Below are positions 24,822 to 36,800 of a DNA stretch of 59,695 bases, piece after piece (positions within the stretch are counted from its first letter, which is position 1; every line of letters begins with the position of its first letter). The position numbers and the translations under genes were made by a program. The DNA comes from Prosthecobacter gellanilyticus (lineage in GTDB: Bacteria; Verrucomicrobiota; Verrucomicrobiia; Verrucomicrobiales; Verrucomicrobiaceae): contig NZ_BKAG01000048.1 in NCBI RefSeq assembly GCF_007992435.1, positions 1-59,695 of the forward strand. Reading direction: 5' to 3'. Under the pieces are notes generated by a model. It was not told where the DNA came from and made no database searches. It was given only the letters and a program-made list of their open reading frames with translations.

Positions 24822-27800
24822 TTAATGTGACGCGACAGATGAGCGACGGCGGCGGCCGAAGATCGCAAGCAGTCCCAGTAGCATGAACAGTGCCCGGGAA
24901 GGCTCCGGAATCACCGTAGTGACGGCGATGATGCCATGCGAGCTGAAGGCCGAGAGGTCCCAGATGAGATTTCCAGAGAGCATGGGGAGATCCAGATCTC
25001 CATACACACCGCCTGCGGTGCCCGTGCCAGGAATGGAGAAGCTGCCACCCATGGCGCCCACCCAGTCGATCAGGTTGAACATGTCACCCGCGGCCGGAGC
25101 ATTCCAGCCATTGCTCTGCACCAGGATGCTGCCGCTGCCAAAGCCTGCGCCAGCGCGGCTGCCGATGGTGAACGCGCCAGTCGAGACATTGATGTAGTCC
25201 AGATCACCGTAGGTGCCGGGCGCTATGTTCAGCAGCGCGGCGGAGCCTGGGTTCGCGGTGATGTAGTCGTTCAGCACATTGCCGCTCGCCAGCCAGGCAC
25301 TGATCGTGCCGTTGCTGCTGTTCAGCGTCGGGTTGGTGATGGACATCTGCACCTGCGAGGCATTGGCAATGACCAGGCCCGCAGAGTTCGAGAAGGTCAT
25401 GGACTGGTTGCTCGTGGCGCTGTTGATGATGCCAGGAGCAAGGATGCCAGGGTTGGAAGCCGTGCCGACCGTCACCGCACCGGCGATGACCGTGGTGGCC
25501 GAACCACCCGCCAGGACCGGCGCCGTGGCCAGCGTGGTGGCAGCACCCGTGACGGTGACTGCGCCTGTGCCGAGAATGCTGCCGCTCGTGCCATTGCCGA
25601 CCTGCAGACGTCCAGCGGTCACGGCTGTCGTGCCGCGGTAGGTGTTCGCAGCGCTCATGGTGACCACGCCATCACCCACCTTGCTGATGGAGAGCACATC
25701 ACCCGTGCCCACCGTCTGGTCGACCTCGCTGATGACATTGGAGAAGACCACACCGGAACTGCCGGTGATGTTCGAGCTCAAGTTCACCGTGCGTGTCTCA
25801 GACACACCGGCCTGCAGGTTCTGCAGACGAACCGCGCCGGAGAAGGTGCTGGTGCCGGTGGTGACAGCAGCGCTCGCTCCGATGGTGACGGTGCCCGCGC
25901 TGGTGGCGTTGACATCCATGTTGTTAGCCACGGCGAGGCCCGGGGCGCTCTGCAGCAGGGAGATGCCAGGATTCACCGCGTCTTCGCGGAAGCGCACGGG
26001 GTTCAGGCCCGGCTCGTTGCGCACCACCACATTCTCCTCATACATGAAGAAGGTCTTGCCACCGGAGCTGCCATTCGTCACGGCCACCTGCGCGCCGTAG
26101 CGAAGAGCATCACTCGTCTGTGTGTCGCTGGAGCGGGCGATGTTCATCGTGCTGCCATTGACACTGACGATGACGTAGATGCCATTGCGCTCAGGATTGC
26201 CTTCCTCACCCGCCACGAGGATGCGCTTGCCGACATCACCGGAGGTGTAGGTGCTGCCATCGAGCGTGGAGCTGATGCCGGTGAACTCACCGAAGCCCAC
26301 ACCTGCGGCACCATTGCCATTCGGATTGAAGCTGCCGCTGCCGAGGATGCTGGTCAGCGCCGCGCGATCCACCGCCGCGCCGAGCGTGGAGGTGGTGTCA
26401 CCCAGCTCGATGCTTCCCGTGCCCGCAGCGAGGTTGTTGCCAAGCTGGAGAGTGCCGGAGCGGATGACGGTGCCGCCATCGATGGCCGTGCCAGACACAC
26501 CACCGCCGGTGCCGTAGGTGTTCGCGGTGTTAAGGCTCAGCGTGCCGCCATCCAGGACCGTGATGCGGCCTGAGCCGGTGATCGCGCCATCCAAGCTTAA
26601 CTGACGACCCGCGCTGGCACCGAGGAAGGTCTTGCGCGCCAGATTGACGGAGCCGTTGATGGAGGAGTCCGCGGCACCGGAGGCCGTGATAAACACGCTG
26701 CCGGTGCTGTTGGCATTCGTCACCGAGATATTGTTCGTCAGGCCTGTGATGCCCTGCAGATCCAGCACGGCCAGGTCATCAATGCCGGAGACACCGATCA
26801 CACCGAGCGTGAAAGCGCCTGAGCCAGGTCTGGCACCATTCGCCAGCACGAGCTGGCCGTTCGCCACTTCTGTGGCCCAGGCCTGGGCGCTGTTGTCAGC
26901 GGTGGAGAGAGTCTGCACCAGGCCGCTGCCATTCAGACGGAGGGCCGAACCCGCGCCACCCGTGACGGCACCTGCATACACACCATCCTGCGTGCGATCC
27001 GCGCCGAGTGTGAGAATGCTCGTGCCGAGAGCGACGGTGGCATTCGCCGGAACCGGGCCGGTGCTGGCCAGCGAGCCGATGGCCTGGTTGCTGCCATTCA
27101 GAGCCAGGGTGCCGGAGGTCACGTCACCCGTCAGCACATGGCGGGACCGGGCGGCAAGGCGGTTCACACCATTCGCCTGCAGAGTCCCTGCCATAATGTT
27201 GGTTACGCCGATGTAGTCGTTCGTCGCATTGTTGAGCTGGAGGATGCCGCTGCCGGTCTTCGAGAGGCCGCCGGAGCCGGTGATGATGGAGTTCACCTGC
27301 GTGGTGGTGCCTGCGGAGACCTGGAAGGTGCCGCCCGCCGGATCCAGCGTGATGCCGCGTGTCTGGGCGATGGTCATGCTGACGGTGGTCTGCAGCGTGC
27401 CGCCGGCGAAGCGCAGAGAATCCGCACGCGTGGTGAGATGCACACGGCCCAGGCTGGTGTCCGCCGCCACGGAGAGCGTGCCTTCCTGCAGCACGGTGCC
27501 GCCCTGGTATTCATTGATGCCGGTCAGTTGCAGTGTGCCCGCGCCACGCTTGGTGAGAGTCACCGCACCCTGGATGGAACCACCGTAGACGGTGTTGACA
27601 GCCTGGTTGACCGTCAGCGTGTTGATGCCAAAGCCGCTGTTGTTGATGGTGCCGCCAGGACCGGCGAGCGAGCCGATCTGCTGGTTGTAACCATTGAGAT
27701 CGAGAATGGCGGAGTAGCCATCTCCACGAGTGGTGACCGCCACCGTGGGAAGCAGCGCATTGTCACGACCGATCTGGATGACACCGCCCTGGATGTCCAG

Positions 27801-30800
27801 ACCCGTGAAGGTGTTCGCACCCGCGAGCTTGATCACATCCTGCCCCACCTTCGTGAGTGAGAAATTGCCGGTGATGCTGCCATCGATCACCAGGTAGGAA
27901 CCACGCAGACCCACATCATTCGGATTCAGGTTCGTGCTCGTGTTCAGCTTGCCCATGTCATACATGAAATGGTTGGCGCCACTGGAGATGCCGGCAGGGT
28001 AGATCTGGCCAAGGAAGGAATTGGCCGTGAGGTTCACCGTCACACCGCTGCGGATGGTCTGGATGACCGCCACCTGATCATAGTCGAGCGGCAGATAACC
28101 CATGATGGAACCACCGGCGAGGTTGATGGTGCGCGTGCCCGCGACATCCGTGAAGAGCTGGAGATGCACGCCATTCGGCAGGCTGTAGCTGCCCGTGCCA
28201 CGAGCATCACTGACCGCCCAGCGCTCGATCGAGCCGGGCTCCTGCACCAGGTTGGCCGTGGGCTGGAAGTTTGGCACTGCCACTTCGATGGAGCCTGTGG
28301 AGCGCACCACGGCCGTGACCGTGCTGGCACCGAAGGCACCATTGTGCGTCACACGCGCGCTGCCATCGCCAATGCTGAAGGTGCGGCTGCCGGTGAAGCT
28401 GCTGCTGTTGTCACCCAGGGTGAACATGCCGTCACCGGAGAGGCGCACATCATAGAGGCCCTGGTTGTTCAGGCCGCCGGCGCCATTGCCAGCACCGAGC
28501 TGGATGCCGCTGGTGGAACCCGGGCCGAAGCTCACCGCATCAGAGCTGAGCAGGTAGTTGTCATACAGCGTGACGGCGCCTGTGCGCGTGGTGTGGCGGG
28601 AGCCGTCCACCTGGAAGAAGACAATGCCCTCATGGCCGCTGCCGGAGGTCTTCAGGTCCACGGCAGGGAGCTGGCTCAGGCGGTCGCTCGCGCCCACGCT
28701 GCGGATGATGCCGAGGCTGTTGACCGTGATCTTGCCACCGGTCCAGGTGAAGAGGTCCGGAGTGCCGCTGTTGAAGTTATAACGCACTTCCGTGAGGTTC
28801 AATGTGCTGTCACGGTCCGTCATGCGCGCACCGTTGAGGATGACCTCGCCCGCGCCTTGAGCACCGGGGGTGAGGAACTGGATGCCGCCGTTGTTGATGA
28901 TCCAGTCACCGCTGAAGTGCGCCTGGTCGCTGCGGACGTTCATGAAGCCCGTGCCAAACTTCGTCACATCACTGGCGAAGATCTTGCCATTGAACTGCAT
29001 GGTGTTCGCGGAGGCATAGATGAGCGCCTCGCCATCACCGGCCAGGGAACCGAAGTAGACATCGGGATTGATGTTCGGAGCGATGGCCGAGGAAGCCTGG
29101 ATCAGACCGCCGCTCTGGATGGTGATCCGGTTGAAGGCATTGTCAGCGCTGCTGTTGATGTCGCGGTCGAGACGCAGGGCATGGAGGTTGAGGTTGGCGC
29201 CCAGCGTGGCCGTGGCCGTCGTCAGGTTCAGGATCTCCGTGCCATCGTTCAAGGGCATCGTCAGCGTGTTGCCGGTGTGCGTGATGTAGTTCACCGGCGC
29301 GCCGCCCTGGGTGATGTCCTGGAAGCCCAGCGTGGCGTTATACTTCATGAAGTTGTTGTCCACGCGGCTGACGATCCACGGCGCCACCATGCCGTTGTTC
29401 ATGAGGTCGGCGCCGTTGGACGCCAGGAAGAGGGCACTGCCCACATTGCTGGCCACGGTGCCGAGGATGCCGGCCGTGTTGGTATTGACCACCATGCCGG
29501 TGACCATCATCGTGCCATTGCCACTGCGGGTGATGGCGCCCGTGTTCAGCTCCACCCAGAAACCTGTGTCACGGCGGATGACCACTTCAGAGCCTCCCTG
29601 AATGGTCAGGGCGCCGATGACTTCGCGGTTGGCGATGTGGTCCGTGTTGTCACCGAACAACTCAAGCACGGAGCTGTTCAGCGTGATGCCCACCGTGTCA
29701 GTCCAGCGCCCTCCGCCTCCCAGCGTGCCCGCGGCACGGGTGCCTGTGGTACCGCTGCCGGTGAAAGGCGTGTTGTTGTCAAAACGGAGGCGTGAACCTG
29801 GATGGAAGACCCAGGTGTTGGCATTGACCCCAGTGCCGCCCACAGCCGTGCCGGAGGCGCCCTCGATGCGTCCCTCACCCACCAGATCCACCTGGCCGGT
29901 GCCCAGCGGTGTGCGGAAAGTGGTGCCCGTGCCGATGGCGCCGCCCTGCAGCGAGAGGATGGCAGCGCGGTAACCACCATCAAGGTTGCGTGAGCGGGCC
30001 ACCAGAGTGCCGCCGCCATAGGTGTTCGCGGAGTTCGCACCGAAGGTCACGGTGCCGTATCCCATCACCGTGTCCTGAGCGCCGATGAGCATCTTGTTAG
30101 ACGCGCCGGCAAACTGCGCGCCCACCGTGGCCGGATTGACCGTCAGCGTGGTGCTGCCACCACCGAGGCGGAATTCCGCGCCGCCCGTGCCCCAGGGAGC
30201 CACGCTGTTGGCCGTGAGGTTGCCGTTGCCGTCCTGCGAGCCGAGATACCACGTGTTGTAGACACCTCCGTCACGGGTGGCCATGGCCGGGTCCACCGTC
30301 AGGCTCTGGTTGTTGTCGATGGCGAGCACCCCCGCACCGGTGCCGCGAATGACGCCTGCGGCAGCCGCGGTGATGCTGTTGAAGTTGGCGATCGTGCGTG
30401 TGCCAATCACCGGCATGGCGCCGCCGCTGGTAAAGATATTGGTTAGGCCGGTGGTGCCCAGCTGCGCTGTGCTGGCAATGGAGAGGCCCGTGCCCGCAAA
30501 GATCTGCACCGGGCCGGTGCCGAGGGTGGCATTGGTCTGGCGCACGGTGGTGACGCCGGTGAAGTTGTTGAAGCCGCCGGTCCAGGTGTTCGCTGCATTG
30601 TTGTCAAAGTGCAGATACCAGATGCCTGCCTTGTTGAAGATGCCATTGCCACGCACAATATCACGCAGGAAGAGGTCCGAGCTGTCCGTGCGGAAGGTCG
30701 GGCTGTCATTGATCTCCAGGATGTTCTCCAGGACCAGGTCATCACCAAACGAAGGTGACTGGAAAACGAGATAGGGACTGTTGGAGGTGCGGAAGACGTT

Positions 30801-33800
30801 TCCGGAATTGTTGGTGCCGATGGTGCGCGCGGCTGCGGATCCACCATCACGATCCACCAGGAAGAGGATCTGGCCGTTGACATTGATGTCCTGCCCCGCC
30901 GCCGTGAAGACGCTGGAGGTGCCGTTGAAGGCCATGCGCACGGTGCCGAAGTTCAGTTCCACATCACCCGTGCCGGCCACATCATAGTTCGCCGCCGAGT
31001 TGGACGTGAGACGCCACTCCCCGCGGTTCAGCACGAAGCCGCCAGTGAAGCCGCTGTTGTCAGCATCCCAGCGCAGGACACCATCCCCCGTCTTCACGAT
31101 GGGCGCCGCACCGGTGATGCTGCCCATGAGACGCCAGGTGTTCGCATTCACGTTCATGCCCACAGGGCTGGTGCCGCCGATGGTGGTGGTGCCCAGCACA
31201 TCCGTGTTCGAGTTGCTGTTGTTCATGCGCAGCAGCGTGCCGGCCGGGCCGGTGGTGCCCAGAATGTTCAGGTTCTGGAACTGCACGGCCGTGGTGGTTC
31301 CAGACCCCGTGTAGCGCTCCGCCTGGATGATGGCCTGGCCCACGTTTTCCGCCACGGTGATGGTTAGGCCGGTGAAGGTGGTGGTGGCGCTGTTATGGCG
31401 CAGGCGCAGATCCGCAATCTGGTTGCCGTTGAAATTGTTGGCGTAGTTGCTGTGCAGGATGATCTCACTGGCCGTGCCCTGGGTGCCGGCGCCGTCCAGG
31501 TAAAGCCTGCCGCCATTCAGCTGGATGGTGCCGGTGATGGCGTTGGCCGTGTTCACAAACTGGAAGCCGCCAGGGCCGTCCAGCGTCAGATTTGCCGCGG
31601 TGACCACGCCGCCAAAGCGTGAGTTCGGGCCGGAGTGACCGCCATAAACAATGCCCTCCACCGGCGTGGAACCATTGCCGAAATAGACGTTCGTCGTGTT
31701 GAAGTCCACACGGTTGCCGTCGTCACTGCCGAGGATGAGACCACCGCTGTGGATGTTGATCTGGCCGCCATTGAAGATCATGTCATTGGTGCTGCTCTCC
31801 TCGTCCACACGCAGGGCATACATATTCTTGGTGCCGGTGAGCGTGGTGTCACCAAAGCCGCCGGAGAACTGCACCACATCCGTGGCGGTCACGCTGCTCA
31901 GGAAGGCGTCACCCGTGCCGGCCGTGACCGTTCCAAGGACAAAAGGCGCGTTGGTGAAGCCGGTGACTGAGTTGTAGCTCAGGAAGGTGCGCCGCGTGGC
32001 GTTGATCATCCAGGGGGCCACGATGCCGTTGGTCAGCACGGGATCACCACCGGTCAGGATGAGCTTCATCGACTGAATGTTGATGGAGCCGAGCTCGTTG
32101 GCGTTTTCACGGATCGTCAGCGTGCTCTGACCGTTGCGGGTGATGCTCGGTGTGTAGAGCAGGATCTGGCCGCCTGTGCCGTTGCGCTCCAGGGTGATGC
32201 CTGCGCCGCCCTTCACGGTGATGGCGCCCACCGTCTCCATGTTCACACGGGCGTTATGGTTGATGAGGTTGACGCCTGCACCATCAAGCACCAGCGGCGT
32301 GGTGTCCCCCAGCTTGTTCTCCGTGATCGCAAGGCCGAGGTTCGAGTCATTGAGACGGGAGTTAAAGATGCTGTCGGCCACATCCATGCTGTAATCCAGG
32401 CGCAGGTTGCCGCCGGGGCGCAGGTTGAGCGTGCTCGTTTGAGTTCCCGCATCATTCGTTAGGCGGCCCGCGCCACGCAGCGTGAGACGGCCATACACAT
32501 CAAAGGTCGGGGAGGCCGTGTCACCGGTGAGCTCCAGCAGGCCGCCGATGCTGCCACCGTCTGCCACACGGTAAATGGTGGTGCTGCCTGTGTAGTTCTG
32601 ATCCCCGTAGAAACGGATGTTGGCACCCGAGCCCGCTGGAGTGGCGCCATTGTAGATGGGATCCTTCCCGACCAGCACGGAGGCCGTGCCGGTGACCACA
32701 CCTGAGTTGGTGATGCTGAGGATGCCTGCTGAGGTGGAATTGAAGCGGTAAATATTGTCCAGACCGGCGCCGAGCGTGGTGGGCGTGTAGTAGGTGTTGC
32801 TCAGCGCGGCGATTCCCCAGTTGCCATTGCCCACGCGCGCCATGTTGATCGGCGTGGTCCAGGCACCTTCGGAAAGTCCCAGGGCGATGGAGCCGTCCGT
32901 CAGGGAGCGCAGTCCATAGTCGGTGATCGGTGCGTCCATCTGCAGGTCCACACGGGTGGTGGAACCACGCTCGGAGCCGTAGATGCGCACTTCCTGCCCC
33001 TGCGCGGTGAGCACGTTGGACGGCGCGTTGAGGCGGATCACCGAACCTTGGTTCACAATGATGTCCCCGGTGCCGGCGTTAGCCGTGGAGAGGGAAACAA
33101 AGGTCGTCCCTGGGGAGCGGACGTCATCCAGCCCGCGGGTGCCAAAGAGCAGCGTGCCGCCGGTCACCACCAGGCCGCCGCGCCAGGTGGCGCTGTTGTC
33201 ACCCCCGATGGCGAGATCAGAGCCGCCGATCTTGTTCAGCGTATAGCCATTGCCACCGTCGGTGATGGTGCCGGCAAAGACGCCTGCGGCATCCATCTGC
33301 ACACGCGCGTGGTTGGTCAGGGTGATCGTGCCGTCAAACCGTGGGATAAAGGTGTTTCCACCCGTCATGAGGAACCGCTGCACATCGAGAGTGAGGTTGT
33401 TGAAGGTCAGCAGCTTGTTGCTGCCGCCGCCGGTCGCACGGTCGGTGTCCAGGGCGGAGTCGCCACCCTGGTGGATGATGCTATTGCCGATGTTGATGCG
33501 CTGCGCGTTGCTGGAGCTGTCACCGATGGCGCGCACCTCCCACTCACCACCGCGGAGATACACCGTGGCCGTGCCGGGGATGGCAGAAATATTGCTGGTA
33601 GGCGTGGCCCATGAGTTGTCATTCGCCCAGGTCGTCAAAAAGCCACGGTCGATGCGCACGGCTTCGATCGAGTTGGGTTTGTTGCCATTGATGTTGTCCA
33701 GCGTGAGCCGCCCGGTTCCCACCTTGACCAGCATAGAGCCCGCACCGCCCAGGATCTGGCCGTTGAAGGTCTGGCTGCCGTCGTCACGCCCCACGGTCAG

Positions 33801-36800
33801 TGTGGCTGTGCCGAGGTTCAAGGTGCCCGCAGAGAACTGGAAGGAGTTGCTCGGATTCACCGCTGAGATGTTGCCAAACTCCTGGTTGTTGTTGTTGAGC
33901 AGGATCTCCGTGCCGGGTGACATGATCACCAAAGAGCCCGTGGTGCCGTTGAGGTTGGAGAACAGCGGCAGCGCATTGGGAACCGTGAAGCTGAGGGTTC
34001 CGCGATTCAGCTCGATGTTGCCCTGGAACTGCTGCACGGAGCCGATCTCCAGTGTGCCCGGACCAAACTTGGTGAAGACGGTGCTCAGCGTGTTGGTCGC
34101 ATTGTTGCGTGTGTTCACCACCGGCACGTTGAGGCTGGAAACCGCCGCATTGTCCACATACACATTCATCTGCGTGTTGCCGATGTTGATCCGTGATCCC
34201 GCCGCGCCGTTGATGTCAGCGCCCGCATTCAGGATCATGCCGCCGCCGTTGGCAGGGGTGGCGTTGTCACCGAGATTCAAGGTGAAGGTGCCGAGATTGA
34301 CGTTCGCATCCGTGCGGAAGGCGAAGACGGAACGGTCCGCTGTGAGGGTGCCGCCAGTCACTCCTGCATCGAAGACCTGGGTCGGGCCGGAGGCACCGTT
34401 GAGATCGCCCGTGCCGCCATAAGCACCTGCGAGGCTGACGATGTTATTGCTGCTGGTGGTCACATAGTGCGCAGCGTTGCTGGCACCCGAGGCAGCGTGC
34501 ACGGCCCAGGGGCCGACGATGCCATTCGCCAGGACCGGCGCATTCGTGAAGTTGAAGATCTCGTTCGTGTTCAGCGAGCCTGTGGTCGGAACAAACGTGA
34601 TGCTGCCCGCGCCGGTGCGGACGAGAGAGTCAAACCTGAACGTCGTGACACCGCCTGCGGTGGCATCAATCCCCAGACGCGCGCCGCCGCCGGTGGTCAG
34701 CACACCCGCCGTGGTGGTGGTGGCACCGCCAATACCGGCGAGCCTCAGCTCCCCGTCCGCCATGGAGATGGCACCTGTGCCAAAGGGGCTGCCCACCGCT
34801 CGTGCGGTGCCGACCAATGTGCCTTGCGAGACGGTGGTGGTGCCACTGTAGGTGTTGGCATTGGTGAGGAACACCGTGCCGCTTCCCTGCTTGTCGATGC
34901 CGAAGCCCGCGCCGCCGCTGATCACACCGCTGAACGTGGTGTCTCCTCCGGCGATGGCGGTGAGAGCCACGCCGCGGGTGGAGAGGTTGATGCCGCCGCT
35001 GAAGATCTTCGCCCCGGCATCCAGACCGCCAATGGTCTGCACACTGCCCGTGGCCGTGTTGATGATGTTGCGCCCGAAGTTCGTCGTGCCAGACAGCAGC
35101 AACTGCGAGAAGGAGGCGCTGCGCATGTTGACGTCCGTGGTGGCCGTGCCGAGAGCGCTGCCGTTGCCAAGCACCAGGTAACCATTGCTGATCACGGTGT
35201 CGAAGGCTGTCGTGCTGGCACCATTGAGCCAGAGCGTGCCCTGCTCAAATTTCTCCAGGATGTTGGCCGCGGCGTTGGAGACGATGGCCCCGTTGACCGT
35301 GGTCAGGGCACCGCGAGTGCGCAGGACGATGCTGCGGTTGAGATTGATGTTGCCGGTGATGGTGGTGCTGTAGCCGTTGGCACCGTCAAAATAGATCGCG
35401 CTGCTGGTGCCGCCGCTGGTGGCATACACGCCCGCATGACCGATGGTGAGGCTGGGGATCTGCACCACCTGGTTTTCAGAACCGGGGCCGGTAGGCCCCA
35501 CCGCGATGACACGTGTGCTGCCGTCATTGCCGCCGCTGGTCGTCAGAGCATTGTTAAACAGGAACGGACCGCTGCCGTTGATGCGATACTCGACGTCAGT
35601 GCGACGGTCGCTGTTTGAGGTCAGCTGAATGCTGCCTGTGCCTGCGGCGCTTGTGTTGGAGAGCACCACGCGGCCCTGGGTGACGATCAAACCACCGTCA
35701 AAAGTGTTCGCGCCATTGAGCACCAGCACGCCGCCATTGTTCTTGCGCAGCGTCTGCGCACCCGTGGCCTGGTCGCCGATGATGCCGTTCACGGTGAGCA
35801 AGCCCGCACCCGCCTGGAAGCTGTTGTCAACGCCAACGGTGAGATCGATCGTGTTGGCCGAGTTGTTGAACACGATGTTGTTGACGGCAAGGTCCGTGAA
35901 GTTGGTGCCGACGGACAGCACCTGCAGCGTGCGGTTGGCATCAAAGGTCAGATTCCCCAGAGTGACGGTGTTGAAGCCGCCGCCATCCAGAGTGCTGGTG
36001 CGGACCGTGCTGGTGCCGCCGCCGATGTTGAGATTGCGACCGCCATACTGGGTGTTGATTTCACCACCAAAGGCATTGCTCTGCGTGTCCAGGCGGAGCT
36101 CGCCTGCCCGCAGGTTGATGTCAAAGCTGCCTGAGCCGAGGGAAGCGTTCTCACCCGCCCACAAGAGGCCACCCTGGCCAATGGTGACCTGACCGGAGAA
36201 GGCCTGGGCCTTCGGGATGTAGACCGTGCCGTCGGTGTAATTGCGGTCCGTCGCATCAGGCGCGCCGACGATGAGCGGTGTCGGCACTCCCAGCGCCGTG
36301 TCAGAGAGCACGTTGGCATTGGCGATGGTGAGGACACCACCATTGCTGGTATGACCACCCAGGCGGTAGGCAGGAGCTGCCGTCAACGTTCCTGTCTGGG
36401 TTCCTGTGCCGCCGGAGGGAGACAGCGTGGTGCCTGTGAAAGTGCCGTTGCCATTGTCCGCGCCGAACCATGCTTCCACGTTCGGAGCCACGGTGCGGAT
36501 CTCGCCGAGGACATCTTTGCGGAAGTCGTTGTTGCCGCTGATCGTGACCGCCACACGGCGGGCCTGACCGGACTGGTTGTTCGCGATCAAAATGTTGTTA
36601 GGCCCGCTGCCCAGAGGTCCGCTGGTGGAGTTAAAGCTGCTGAAGGTGATCTGCTCACCCGTGCCGTAACCTGCGCCGAAGGAGACCGCGGCTGGAGTGT
36701 CATTGTTGACGTTCTGAAGAATGATCATCTGGCGGCTGCCGATGTTCACGGGTGACTCGATGCGGAGGTAACCATCTGCCGCGATCTGGATGTCATTGCC

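Noticed and set aside
24822..25400. Autotransporter beta-barrel at the C-terminus of the giant protein
   Set aside because: The C-terminus is a PEP-CTERM signal (IPEPS, hydrophobic helix, GRRRR) and lacks amphipathic barrel strands ending in an aromatic residue.
24936..26573. Plus-strand open frame of 545 codons opposite the giant PEP-CTERM gene
   Set aside because: It lies within the conserved C-terminal part of the surface protein, shows no motif, and follows from the repetitive codon use of the sense strand.
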